A stretch of DNA of 64,000 bases from an uncultured Eubacterium sp. (GTDB lineage Bacteria > Bacillota > Clostridia > Lachnospirales > Lachnospiraceae). The notes under the pieces were generated by a model. It had not been told where the DNA came from. It searched no databases and saw only the letters and a list, made by a program, of their open reading frames with translations. A program made the translations under genes and the position numbers. This document shows positions 44,750 through 53,484 of the stretch, piece by piece. The stretch spans positions 10,990 to 74,989 of the forward strand of contig CAJTZF010000013.1 of assembly GCA_910584245.1 (NCBI GenBank). Reading direction: 5' to 3'. The stretch's first letter is position 1. The number at the start of each line of letters is the position of its first letter.

Positions 44750-45235
44750 TCACGACTCTTCCTCTTCTATCTTAGAAAAATCCAACTCGCGTATACATTT
44801 CACCTGCTCCTCTGTCAACAGGGCATTCGGTTTAATCACAACGATAAGCCTGTTTTCCCTGCGCACAACAAAATCTACAAAATCCGTATCTTTTGTCATA
44901 GCCATTTTCGGAAACGGCTGTACATCTTCGCCCTCGGCCCGCAAAACCTTGTCCACACGGTCAACCAGACAGGCGACTGTTCCGGCTTTTGTTCTCAGCA
45001 ATAAGATTTTTGTGTATTCCACCGCCTGGCCGCCACCTGGCCCCGCCAATGTGGATATTTTGCTATTAATATCAAAAACCGGATATATCCCATCCCGGAT
45101 TTTTACCGTTCCAAGTATATAATCCGGGGCATCTGGCAGCGGACGGATCTCCTGGATTTTTTCCAGGCTCTGCATACCGATGATCTCAATTCCATATTCT
45201 TTTCCATTAAGAAAGAAAACAATAATTTCCCTCAT
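44750..45235 (-). CDS. CheW-like domain protein
   Basis: 161 residues, a single CheW domain: FFLNGKEYGIEI, LPDAPDYILGTVKIRDGIYPVFDI, and TVACLVDRVDKVLR are the typical five-stranded barrel segments. CheW couples chemoreceptors to the kinase CheA; no receptor or cheA is adjacent. It is inserted between prfB (36 nt before) and hom (36 nt after) in a co-directional run, an odd place for a signalling adaptor. It could be a solitary CheV-like adaptor or part of a chemosensory system coded elsewhere. Confidence 0.85.
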   Translation of the reverse strand: MREIIVFFLNGKEYGIEIIGMQSLEKIQEIRPLPDAPDYILGTVKIRDGIYPVFDINSKISTLAGPGGGQAVEYTKILLLRTKAGTVACLVDRVDKVLRAEGEDVQPFPKMAMTKDTDFVDFVVRRENRLIVVIKPNALLTEEQVKCIRELDFSKIEEEES

Positions 45236-45271
45236 ATCGTTCCTCTTTTCTGCATTTACGACGTCTGGGCG

Positions 45272-46375
45272 TCAGCTATTGATCCATTTCAGATAACCGT
45301 TGATAAATGTGTCAAGCTCCCCGTCAAGCACAGCTCCTACATTTCCTGATTCCACATTTGTCCTGTGGTCCTTCACCATCGTATATGGCTGCATAACATA
45401 AGACCGGATTTGGTTTCCCCATCCAATCTCCTTTTGCTCGCCGCGGATATCCGACTCCTTCTCCAGATTTTCCTGCTGTTTGAGCAAATACAGCTTCGCC
45501 TTAAGCATCTGCATTGCCTTGTCTTTGTTCATGTGCTGGGAGCGCTCATTCTGGCACTGAACGACAATTCCGGTCGGGAAATGGGTGATACGGATCGCAG
45601 ATGACGTTTTATTAATGTGCTGTCCTCCAGCCCCGCTCGAACGATACGTATCAATTCGAATATCATCATCCGCAATTTCAATATCCAAATCCCGCTCAAT
45701 ATCCGGCATAACATCGCACGATACAAAAGAGGTCTGCCGTTTTCCCGCTGCATTAAACGGAGAAATACGCACGAGGCGGTGTACGCCGTGTTCACTTTTC
45801 AGGTAACCGTACGCATTCATGCCGCTGATCTGAAGTGTAACTGACTTCAGCCCCGCTTCATCCCCGTCGAGAAAGTCCAGCATTTCCACCGTATAGCCTT
45901 TTTTCTCCGACCACCGCTGGTACATGCGGCAGAGCATGCTTGCCCAGTCGCAGCTCTCTGTGCCTCCCGCCCCTGCATGAAGGGTAAGTATAGCATTGCT
46001 CTCGTCATACTCCCCTTTCAGCATAGTGGTAATGCGAAGATCTTCAAATTCACTCACAAAGTCTTTTAGCTCCTGCCCAATTTCAGCGACAAGTTCCTCC
46101 TCTTCCTCCTCGTAAGCCATCTCAATCAGCGTCATGATATCCTCGTACTGGCCTTGCAGGCCGTCCGCGCGGTCCACTATATCCTTGAGCTCCTTAACTT
46201 CCTTCATGGACTGGCTTGCCTCGCCCGCATTGTCCCAAAAGTCAGGTGCTTCCATATTTTTTTCCAGCTCTTCTATACGGAACCGCTTTTGTTCCAGATT
46301 CAAAGAATCACGGACTTCCTTAAGCGGCTCCTCATAGGAAGAAAGCTCCGTTTTAAAATTATCTAATTCAACCAC
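45272..46375 (-). CDS. prfB: Peptide chain release factor 2, without the programmed frameshift
   Basis: 367 residues; catalyses peptide release at UGA and UAA. The GGQ motif is in YRSSGAGGQHINK, and the anticodon-like tripeptide is in VHRLVRISPFN region (RF2-specific set). The gene is translated in one continuous frame from a GTG (GGAG 7 nt upstream), whereas most bacterial prfB genes need a +1 shift at an in-frame UGA near codon 25. Here codons 23-26 read Asp-Ser-Leu-Asn, with a leftover CTTTGA out of frame and no strong AGGGGG upstream. It follows secA by 41 nt. Confidence 0.95.
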   Translation of the reverse strand: MVELDNFKTELSSYEEPLKEVRDSLNLEQKRFRIEELEKNMEAPDFWDNAGEASQSMKEVKELKDIVDRADGLQGQYEDIMTLIEMAYEEEEEELVAEIGQELKDFVSEFEDLRITTMLKGEYDESNAILTLHAGAGGTESCDWASMLCRMYQRWSEKKGYTVEMLDFLDGDEAGLKSVTLQISGMNAYGYLKSEHGVHRLVRISPFNAAGKRQTSFVSCDVMPDIERDLDIEIADDDIRIDTYRSSGAGGQHINKTSSAIRITHFPTGIVVQCQNERSQHMNKDKAMQMLKAKLYLLKQQENLEKESDIRGEQKEIGWGNQIRSYVMQPYTMVKDHRTNVESGNVGAVLDGELDTFINGYLKWINS

Positions 46376-46416
46376 TTGTACTCTCCTATTACTTAACGAT
46401 ACCCACTTTCAAAACC

Positions 46417-48981
46417 CTATGCGCGTCCGCAACAGTGCTTATACTTCTTTCCCGAACCGCAAGGGCACGGCGCATTACGGCTAATTTTCTCCGATTTCCT
46501 CACCCTCGGTGCATTTGCCGAATCATCTTTATTGGTTCCTGTCTCCTTCGCCACCTGCTCACGCTCCACTTTCTGTTCAATCCGCACATGCATAAGCGCC
46601 TTCACCGTTTCTTCGCGGATTGACTCCGTCATCTCGGCAAACATATCGTAGCTCTGGAACCGGTATTCCGTCACCGGATCCCGCTGCCCATACGCCTGAA
46701 GGCCGATTCCCTGGCGGAGCTGGTCCATATCATCAATGTGATTCATCCAGTGCTGGTCCGTCACTTTCAGAAGAATGACGCGCTCGATTTCCCGGATCTG
46801 CTCCGGCTCCGGAAATTCCGCTTCCTTCATCTCATACATACGGAGCGCCTGCTCTTTGAGCTGCTGCATCAACGCGTTTTTATTGATATCCTTGTCCCTC
46901 TCCGGGTCAAACGTAATCGGCTCAAACGGAATAATCGGAATCAAGTTCATATTCAGCTCGCCCAGCTCCCATTCCTCCGGAATCTGCTCATCACCGATCA
47001 CACGGTTGACATACTTCTCGATCACCTCGTCAATCATGCCGTAGATCGTATCGCGCATGCTTTCACCATCAAGCACTTTCCGTCTCTCCGCATAAATAAT
47101 CTCTCTCTGCTGGTTATTAATAATGTCGTACTCGAGAAGGTTTTTACGGATTCCGTAGTTATTCCCCTCTATTTTCATCTGCGCACGCTCAATCGCCTTA
47201 TTCAGCATGCGGTGCTGGATCTGTTCGCCCTCCGGCATCCCCAGCGAGTTAAAAATATTCATCAGGTTCTGTGAACCAAAGAGCCTCATCAGATCATCCT
47301 CTAAGGAAATATAAAACTTTGATTCACCGGGATCCCCCTGACGGCCGGAACGTCCCCTAAGCTGGTTGTCAATACGCCTGGATTCATGGCGCTCTGTACC
47401 GATGATCCGAAGTCCGCCAAGTTCGCGCACGCCCTCGCCAAGTTTAATATCCGTACCACGGCCGGCCATATTTGTAGCGATCGTCACTGCCCCGGCAATA
47501 CCCGCATCGGCAATAATCTCCGCCTCCATCTCGTGATACTTCGCATTCAGGACCTTATGCTTGATGCCCCTCTTGCGGAGCATATCGCTCAGCTCCTCCG
47601 ACGCCTCGATCGTAATCGTACCTACCAACACCGGCTGCTGCCTCTCATAACATTCTGCGATGTCGTCTACAATCGCATTAAGTTTTTCCCGCTTCGTCTT
47701 GTAAACGGAATCGTTGTAATCGACACGGGCAACCGGCATATTAGTCGGAACCTCCACAACGTCCATGCCATAAATCTCACGAAACTCTTTCTCCTCCGTG
47801 AGAGCTGTACCGGTCATACCGCATTTTTTGTCATATTTATTGAAAAAGTTCTGGAAAGTAATCGTCGCAAGCGTCTTACTCTCCCTCTTTACCTTTACAT
47901 GCTCTTTCGCTTCAATCGCCTGGTGCAATCCGTCAGAATACCGGCGTCCCGGCATAATACGCCCCGTAAATTCATCGACGATCAACACCTCGTCGTCGTT
48001 CACTACATAATCCTTATCCAAAAACATAAGATTGTGCGCCCGCAGCGCCAGTATAATACAATGCTGGATTTCAAGGTGCTCCGGGTCTGCCAGATTTTCA
48101 ATATGGAAAAAACGCTCGACCTTGGCAACGCCCTGCGCGGTGAGATTTACTGTCTTCTCCTTCTCATCCACGACAAAATCCCCCGTCTCGTCGTCGTCCT
48201 CTTTCATAATTAAATCCATCTTGGAAAGCTCTTTCGCCGTTCCGCGCTTAAGCTGTCTCGCAAGATTATCACAAGCTTCATATATTTTCGTAGACTTTCC
48301 GCTGCTTCCTGAAATGATAAGCGGTGTTCTCGCCTCGTCAATCAGCACGGAGTCAACCTCGTCCACGATCGCATAATGCAGCTCTCTCTGAACAAGCTGC
48401 TCCTTATAAATCACCATGTTATCACGAAGATAATCAAAACCAAGCTCATTGTTTGTCGCATAGGTTATATCACAATTGTACGCTTCCCTTCTCTCGTCGT
48501 TGTCCATGCTGTTTAGTATACATCCGACAGTAAGCCCGAGAAATTCGTGGATTTGTCCCATCCACTCCGCATCACGCTTCGCCAGATAATCATTTACCGT
48601 AACAATGTGAACACCTCTGCCCTCCAGCGCATTCAAATACGCAGGAAGCGTAGATACGAGCGTCTTTCCCTCTCCAGTACGCATCTCCGTAATACGTCCC
48701 TGATGAAGAATCACACCACCGATCAGCTGTACCCGGTAATGGCGCATGCCAATTGTCCTCTTGGATGCCTCGCGGACAACCGCATATGCTTCCGGCAAAA
48801 TATCATCCAACGATTCTCCCTTTGACAGACGCTCCTTGAATTCACGTGTTTTGTCCTTCAATTCCTCATCGGACAGCTTCTCCAATTCAGGCTCCATCTT
48901 TTCTATTTTGTCGACGATCGGAAGTACTCGCTTTACTTCCCGTTCACTGTGTGTGCCAACAACCTTACTTAAAATTCCCAT
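46417..48981 (-). CDS. secA: Preprotein translocase ATPase SecA
   Basis: 854 residues from the ATG at 48981 (GGAG 9 nt upstream). The motor ATPase pushes preproteins through SecYEG. Motifs: MRTGEGKTLV (Walker A), the DEAD-like DEVDSVLIDEARTPLIISG (Walker B region), ATNMAGRGTDIKLG and QLRGRSGRQGD in the second motor domain, and the C-terminal zinc/SecB-binding motif CPCGSGKKYKHCCG. Length is normal. It follows hpf by 229 nt and leads the run prfB-cheW-hom-apgM-lysC. Confidence 0.97.
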   Translation of the reverse strand: MGILSKVVGTHSEREVKRVLPIVDKIEKMEPELEKLSDEELKDKTREFKERLSKGESLDDILPEAYAVVREASKRTIGMRHYRVQLIGGVILHQGRITEMRTGEGKTLVSTLPAYLNALEGRGVHIVTVNDYLAKRDAEWMGQIHEFLGLTVGCILNSMDNDERREAYNCDITYATNNELGFDYLRDNMVIYKEQLVQRELHYAIVDEVDSVLIDEARTPLIISGSSGKSTKIYEACDNLARQLKRGTAKELSKMDLIMKEDDDETGDFVVDEKEKTVNLTAQGVAKVERFFHIENLADPEHLEIQHCIILALRAHNLMFLDKDYVVNDDEVLIVDEFTGRIMPGRRYSDGLHQAIEAKEHVKVKRESKTLATITFQNFFNKYDKKCGMTGTALTEEKEFREIYGMDVVEVPTNMPVARVDYNDSVYKTKREKLNAIVDDIAECYERQQPVLVGTITIEASEELSDMLRKRGIKHKVLNAKYHEMEAEIIADAGIAGAVTIATNMAGRGTDIKLGEGVRELGGLRIIGTERHESRRIDNQLRGRSGRQGDPGESKFYISLEDDLMRLFGSQNLMNIFNSLGMPEGEQIQHRMLNKAIERAQMKIEGNNYGIRKNLLEYDIINNQQREIIYAERRKVLDGESMRDTIYGMIDEVIEKYVNRVIGDEQIPEEWELGELNMNLIPIIPFEPITFDPERDKDINKNALMQQLKEQALRMYEMKEAEFPEPEQIREIERVILLKVTDQHWMNHIDDMDQLRQGIGLQAYGQRDPVTEYRFQSYDMFAEMTESIREETVKALMHVRIEQKVEREQVAKETGTNKDDSANAPRVRKSEKISRNAPCPCGSGKKYKHCCGRA

Positions 48982-49150
48982 GTGTTCACTCTCCATCAAT
49001 CAAAGTTTTGTCCCATCATATTTTATCACTAGATGTCATGCGTTTCAATATCTATTTTATTATATCAAATGTTTTTTACAAACCGTTCATAACTTTTTCA
49101 CAATTACTAGTAACAAAAGAGAATATTTTATGTAAAAATGCTCAAAAATC

Positions 49151-49181
49151 AAGAAAGGGTGGCTGAAAACCACCCTTTCTT
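49151..49181 (-). terminator. hpf terminator
   Basis: A perfect 12-bp stem (49151-49162 with 49170-49181) lies 28 nt past the hpf stop and is followed on the minus strand by GATTTTT. Confidence 0.9.
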
Positions 49182-49209
49182 AATTTAAACTCCCCACCGG
49201 ATATTCCTA

Positions 49210-49737
49210 TCAGTACTCTGGCTCAATAAGCCCATATGTATTTCCTTTTCTCTTGTAAACTACATTTACTTCCTCGGTCTCAGAATTGCGGAACACAAAG
49301 AAATTGTGTCCGAGAAGCTCCATTTGAACGCAGGCTTCTTCCGGATCCATCGGCTTCATCGCAAATTTTTTCGACCGTATAATCTGGATTTCCTCCTCCT
49401 CGTACGCATCCTCGTCAATAAACTCCTGATTCAAATGTACGGCATTCTGCTCTTTATCTATCAGCTTATTTTTGTATTTACGCAGCTGCCTTTCAATCAC
49501 TTCTTCCACCAGGTCAATCGAAACATACATATCCGAGCTTACTTCCTCCGCACGTATAATACTGCCCTTCATCGGAATGGTAATCTCAATTTTTTGTCGG
49601 TTTTTTTCTGTACTCAGCGTAACATGAACCTCAGTAGAATCGGTGAAATATCTCTCCAGTTTTCCGATCTTCTCTTCAACTGCTGAACGCAAACCCTCCG
49701 TTATATCTAAATTCTTTCCGCTAATTACTAAATTCAT
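49210..49737 (-). CDS. hpf: Long-form ribosome hibernation promoting factor
   Basis: 175 residues: N-terminal S30AE/RaiA domain (about 1-95, ISGKNLDITEGLR) that binds the 30S decoding region, and a C-terminal dimerisation domain (about 115-175, KKFAMKPMDPEEACVQMELLGHNFFVF) that pairs 70S ribosomes into 100S dimers in stationary phase. AAGGAG lies 9 nt upstream. Its 5' region is unusually long and contains a DnaA-box cluster and a large folded RNA. It is followed by a terminator before secA. Confidence 0.96.
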   Translation of the reverse strand: MNLVISGKNLDITEGLRSAVEEKIGKLERYFTDSTEVHVTLSTEKNRQKIEITIPMKGSIIRAEEVSSDMYVSIDLVEEVIERQLRKYKNKLIDKEQNAVHLNQEFIDEDAYEEEEIQIIRSKKFAMKPMDPEEACVQMELLGHNFFVFRNSETEEVNVVYKRKGNTYGLIEPEY

Positions 49738-49854
49738 AATGATCAGCTCCTTTTCCCATAAATATTCGGAATCTGAAAAACCTGTCCCGTAAATACATTA
49801 TATATCATATCGGGATATTCAGCAACAAAAACTTTCCTCTTTCTGTAAAGAAAA

Positions 49855-49882
49855 GTTGTATGACAACTCGTCCAACTGTCAA
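49855..49882 (-). promoter_or_regulatory. Predicted hpf promoter
   Basis: On the minus strand TTGACA (49882-49877), 16 nt and TACAAC (49860-49855). The -35 is perfect and the -10 moderate. It lies about 120 nt upstream of hpf, downstream of the DnaA-box cluster. Confidence 0.5.
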
Positions 49883-49918
49883 ACATTCTTTTTTTTTGCT
49901 ACAAAAGTCTACAATTTT

Positions 49919-49988
49919 TGTGGATAATGTGGATAACTTTGTGTATAACTATGAAATGTCGCAAATTCGTTCCTCTAATTGTGGATAA
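49919..49988. promoter_or_regulatory. Cluster of DnaA boxes upstream of hpf
   Basis: The 9-mer TGTGGATAA (complement TTATCCACA, the strict DnaA box) occurs at 49919-49927, directly repeated at 49928-49936, and again at 49980-49988; a one-mismatch copy TGTGTATAA is at 49940-49948. All four have the same orientation within 70 nt. No replication genes are near, so it is not the chromosome origin; it may bind DnaA to regulate hpf or titrate DnaA. Confidence 0.65.
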
Positions 49989-50040
49989 CTTTGTGGTTAT
50001 TTCAGACTACATGTGTCTTGCGTACCTGTGTTCTGAATGC

Positions 50041-50301
50041 AGTTGTCACACACCTTGGGACGTGCTGCCACTGGTTGTACAACAACTTATAAAAGAACGC
50101 TGCTCACCGCAGTGCTTCGTTCCTCATGATGGTAATGCAACAACACTTTGAGTAAAACAACGGGCTGGCGCTGCTTTCGCAGCTTTCCCAGCCCTCCATC
50201 ATGACTTTGCTCACAAGGTGTGAAGAGAGGAAAGCGTGCTTGCACGCTCGACGGGAAACTACTTGGCGAAGCTCTTCCGGGCCTAGTAGTTTCCTTCACA
50301 C
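50041..50301 (-). ncRNA. Large folded RNA upstream of hpf, candidate raiA motif RNA
   Basis: Inverted repeats across 260 nt nest into one complex fold. The outer stem 50294-50301/50218-50225 encloses a 10-bp hairpin (50285-50294/50254-50263, sharing one base with the outer stem) and a 6-bp hairpin (50234-50239/50242-50247). A 9-bp stem (50196-50204/50124-50132) encloses 50188-50194/50162-50168 and 50179-50183/50170-50174. A further hairpin covers 50095-50122, and 50082-50087 pairs with 50041-50046. The raiA RNA motif of Firmicutes is a large, highly structured RNA usually found upstream of raiA/hpf genes, which fits position and strand. The 5' end overlaps the last codons of the methyltransferase gene. 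No coding potential is evident. Identity as raiA RNA is inferred, not aligned. Confidence 0.6.
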
Positions 50302-51155
50302 TTCCACCGCCCGCTTGCCCCGCACGGGAGCACCAGCCCGTTTGAGCTGACCGGGAGGCCAATCTCATCTGCCTCCACGCAGCCCCCAAATTTCTTCCCG
50401 ACTGCAAGTTGTATCATATAAGCAAGGACAGCCGGCTGCAAACCAGTTGTATAGGAGTTTACCAGATAAAATAACGGGTCGCTTGACAAGATCTGTGAAC
50501 ACAGCCGGATAAGGGGGTATACTTTTTCTTCAAGTTTCCACACCTCTCCCTTCGGTCCCCTGCCATAAGACGGCGGATCCATAATAATACCATCATAAGT
50601 ATTTCCCCGCCGGATTTCCCGCTCCACAAATTTCACACAGTCATCTACCAAATACCGTACCGGCGCGTCGGCAAGCCCGGATACCGCCGCATTTTCTTTT
50701 GCCCACGTCACCATGCCCTTCGATGCGTCTACGTGCGTAACAGCCGCCCCCGCTTTCGCGCATGCTACCGTTGCCCCACCCGTGTACGCAAAAAGATTCA
50801 GCACCTTAATGGGGCGGCCCGCTCCGCGGATGAGACCGGAAACCCATTCCCAGTTCACCGCCTGTTCAGGAAAAAGCCCGGTATGCTTAAACCGAAACGG
50901 CTTTAAGTGAAACGACAGATCTTTATAAGAAATGGTCCACTGTTCTGGAAGATCAAAAAACTCCCATCGCCCACCGCCCTTGCTGCTCCGGTGGTAATGC
51001 GCGTTTCTTTTCTTCCACGCGGGAAGCTGCCGGGGTGTATCCCAAATCACCTGTGGGTCCGGCCGGACAAGAATATAATTGCCCCACCTCTCCAATTTTT
51101 CGCCGTTTGATGTATCTAACACTTCATAATCATTCCATTGATCCGCTAACCACAT
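50283..51155 (-). CDS. Class I SAM-dependent methyltransferase (RlmI-like, possible rRNA methylase)
   Basis: About 290 residues. Rossmann-type SAM-binding core with VLNLFAYTGGATVACAKAG (motif I), VDASKGMVTWAKENA, and motif IV DGIIMDPPSYGRG, the NPPY/DPPxY form of amino-methyl or C5 rRNA methylases. The N-terminal part (ADQWNDYEVLDTSNGEKLERW) resembles the PUA-like start of RlmI-type proteins but is short. AAAGGAG lies 6 nt before the ATG at 51155; an upstream in-frame start is not supported. It is 26 nt after the alpha-galactosidase gene. Target unknown. Confidence 0.85.
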   Translation of the reverse strand: MWLADQWNDYEVLDTSNGEKLERWGNYILVRPDPQVIWDTPRQLPAWKKRNAHYHRSSKGGGRWEFFDLPEQWTISYKDLSFHLKPFRFKHTGLFPEQAVNWEWVSGLIRGAGRPIKVLNLFAYTGGATVACAKAGAAVTHVDASKGMVTWAKENAAVSGLADAPVRYLVDDCVKFVEREIRRGNTYDGIIMDPPSYGRGPKGEVWKLEEKVYPLIRLCSQILSSDPLFYLVNSYTTGLQPAVLAYMIQLAVGKKFGGCVEADEIGLPVSSNGLVLPCGASGRWKCEGNY

Positions 51156-51181
51156 ACTGTGCTCCTTTCCATAACCCCCTC

Positions 51182-53398
51182 CTACTGTCCACACCGGCGC
51201 AGGGAAATCAATTTCCCCTCATATTGCCCTTCTGCATCATGGATCTCGATCCCTATATTCATTAACATGCTGCCCGTATACGTTCCATCCCGGTCGCTCA
51301 GTGTATAGCCCGCGCCCGCATCCAGCCCCTTTAACCGAATGCGCTCGCTCCACCGGTTGATGCGGTTTTCCGCCCGGACAAAGGACAGCAGTGCGTCCGA
51401 TTTATCCTTCGAAACAACTATATAACAGTCATAATATTTCTTTTCAGCCAGAGAGGCGATGCGGAAATAATCCCCTGCACGGATTATGTCGTTGTACCTA
51501 TGGTACATCTGAACCTGCTCCTTTATCTTTTCCTTCTCCTCCGGCACGAGCTTTGTCACATCTAGCTCATAGCCAAACGTACCGCACAACGCCACTTGCC
51601 CGCGCGTATCAAATGGTGTCGTCCGGTGCGTAGCGTGGTTAGGACAATCACTCACATGGGCCCCGATGGAAGAAAGCGGATATACCATAGCCGTACCCCT
51701 TTGGATCTCTAGCCGCTCCATCGCATCGGTATCATCGGAACACCAGATCTGCGGACTGTAGTATAACATGCCCGGGTCAAATCTCCCCCCTCCCGATGAA
51801 CAATTTTCAAGAAGCAGTTCTGGAAAATCCGTCACTAGCTGGTTTTGCATTTCATATACGCCCAACACATACTTGTGATAAACCATCCCCTGTTCATCCT
51901 GTCCTGCCGCATGGCTCGCCACGTTTGTCAGGCTCCGGTTCATATCCCACTTTACGTAATCTATTTCTGCCTCTTTTATAACACGGTATATCCGGCTATA
52001 AATCTCATCCCTGACTTCTTTTCTGCCGATATCAAGGACATACTGGTTTCTCGATCTGCTGACCTCCCGGTCCCGGTACTGCAAGATCCAGTCTGGATGC
52101 TCGCGGTAGAGCTCGGAATCCGGGCTTACCATTTCCGGCTCCACCCATATTCCAAACTTGAGCCCCCGCTCCCTCACCCCGTCCGCAAGGCGTTTCACCC
52201 CGCCAGGGAGCTTTTCTTCATTGGCAAACCAATCCCCAAGAGAAGTGTTGTCATCGTCTCTCTTGCCGAACCATCCGTCATCCATCACAAGCATCTCTAT
52301 GCCAAGGCTGGCCGCCTCCTCTGCGATGCTCCACAGCTTATCCGTATCAAAATCAAAATAGGTAGCCTCCCAGTTATTGATGAGAACCGGACGCTTAATA
52401 TCACGGTATTTTCCCCGTATCAAATGATTGCGGTATAAATCATGGCAATTTCTTGTCATACCGCCGATGCCGTCCGTCGAATATACCATAATGGCTTCCG
52501 GCGCGGTAAAGGTTTCCCCCGGCTGTAATTTCCAGGAAAAATGATACGGGTGAATGCCCATCACCGTCCTCACATGCCCAAACTGGTTTTTTTCAACCTG
52601 GCCGAGAAAATTTCCCGAATAGACAAAATTAATTCCATATACCCGGCCAGTATCCTCGGTGGCATCCGGATCCAAAATCGCCATAAATGGATTTTCCTGG
52701 TGTGAACTCACGCCCCGGATGGATGCTATGCTCTGCCTTCCCTCGCCGATTTCCCGCCGGTACACTTTCCGCTCCCTTCCCCACGCACCGTGCAGCGTAA
52801 TCAGGTCAAACCCGCCTTCCCGGAAATCCAGGCATAAGGAAAATATTTTATCTATATAACAATGCTTCTGCGAATTATTTTTAATTTTTGCCCACCGGGT
52901 GATCGCATCTTCCTCTTCAAACACGGAATAATACAGCTCCAATTCCAGCTTTAAATCCGGTTCCGACATATGTAGTACAAGCGTTTGGCAATCGTCCGCA
53001 AAGGTCGACGGCAAACCAGATAATTCCGGCTTCCCCTGTATGATTTCATATTCTGTATACAAAAATTCCAGCGCCTCATCGCCACCGCCAAAATCCGCTT
53101 CCAGACATGACTCCCGAAAATCACCGTAACCCGGCATACCATACTCCCACGAAAAGGTATCCTGAAAATTCACCTTCTCCCTATCAATCTGGGAAGGAAT
53201 ACAGTTGCGCTGGCGGGATCCTAAAAGGACCGCTATATTCGCCGCATCCTGTTCCGTCATTTCATCGCCGGCAAGCTGTATTTTGTCCCCATAATACATA
53301 TGGCCTACATATCCATCGGCTGTAACTCCGAGAATGTAAGACGATTTACTTGTATCCAGCTTAAAGATTTTATGTTCCTTGTTAATTTGTATTGACAT
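51182..53398 (-). CDS. Alpha-galactosidase, GH36
   Basis: 738 residues, with no signal peptide, so intracellular: hydrolyses alpha-1,6-galactosides such as melibiose and raffinose. Beta-supersandwich N-domain, then a TIM barrel with the nucleophile Asp in DYVKWDMNRSLT and acid/base Asp in WCSDDTDAMERL, plus the signature LLENCSSGGGRFDPGMLYYS. Length and motifs match tetrameric clostridial AgaA-type enzymes. No transporter or regulator is adjacent; the methyltransferase gene downstream may be co-transcribed. Confidence 0.95.
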   Translation of the reverse strand: MSIQINKEHKIFKLDTSKSSYILGVTADGYVGHMYYGDKIQLAGDEMTEQDAANIAVLLGSRQRNCIPSQIDREKVNFQDTFSWEYGMPGYGDFRESCLEADFGGGDEALEFLYTEYEIIQGKPELSGLPSTFADDCQTLVLHMSEPDLKLELELYYSVFEEEDAITRWAKIKNNSQKHCYIDKIFSLCLDFREGGFDLITLHGAWGRERKVYRREIGEGRQSIASIRGVSSHQENPFMAILDPDATEDTGRVYGINFVYSGNFLGQVEKNQFGHVRTVMGIHPYHFSWKLQPGETFTAPEAIMVYSTDGIGGMTRNCHDLYRNHLIRGKYRDIKRPVLINNWEATYFDFDTDKLWSIAEEAASLGIEMLVMDDGWFGKRDDDNTSLGDWFANEEKLPGGVKRLADGVRERGLKFGIWVEPEMVSPDSELYREHPDWILQYRDREVSRSRNQYVLDIGRKEVRDEIYSRIYRVIKEAEIDYVKWDMNRSLTNVASHAAGQDEQGMVYHKYVLGVYEMQNQLVTDFPELLLENCSSGGGRFDPGMLYYSPQIWCSDDTDAMERLEIQRGTAMVYPLSSIGAHVSDCPNHATHRTTPFDTRGQVALCGTFGYELDVTKLVPEEKEKIKEQVQMYHRYNDIIRAGDYFRIASLAEKKYYDCYIVVSKDKSDALLSFVRAENRINRWSERIRLKGLDAGAGYTLSDRDGTYTGSMLMNIGIEIHDAEGQYEGKLISLRRCGQ

Positions 53399-53484
53399 AA
53401 CGTACCCTGTCCTTTCTATTCATTATTACTTATTATATCTCATAACAGGTACGCAGCGCAATAAGGAACTGTAACCCTTTGCCG

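Noticed and set aside
45272..46375. Programmed +1 frameshift in prfB
   Set aside because: The full protein is coded in one frame from GTG, and the stimulator AGGGGG is missing.
49919..49988. Chromosome replication origin suggested by DnaA boxes
   Set aside because: No dnaA, dnaN, gyrB or rpmH is near, and the AT-rich unwinding region expected beside an origin is not evident.
50087..50407. Open frame of 106 codons in the folded RNA region
   Set aside because: It overlaps the methyltransferase gene in another frame, has no ribosome binding site, and its sequence is explained by RNA stems.
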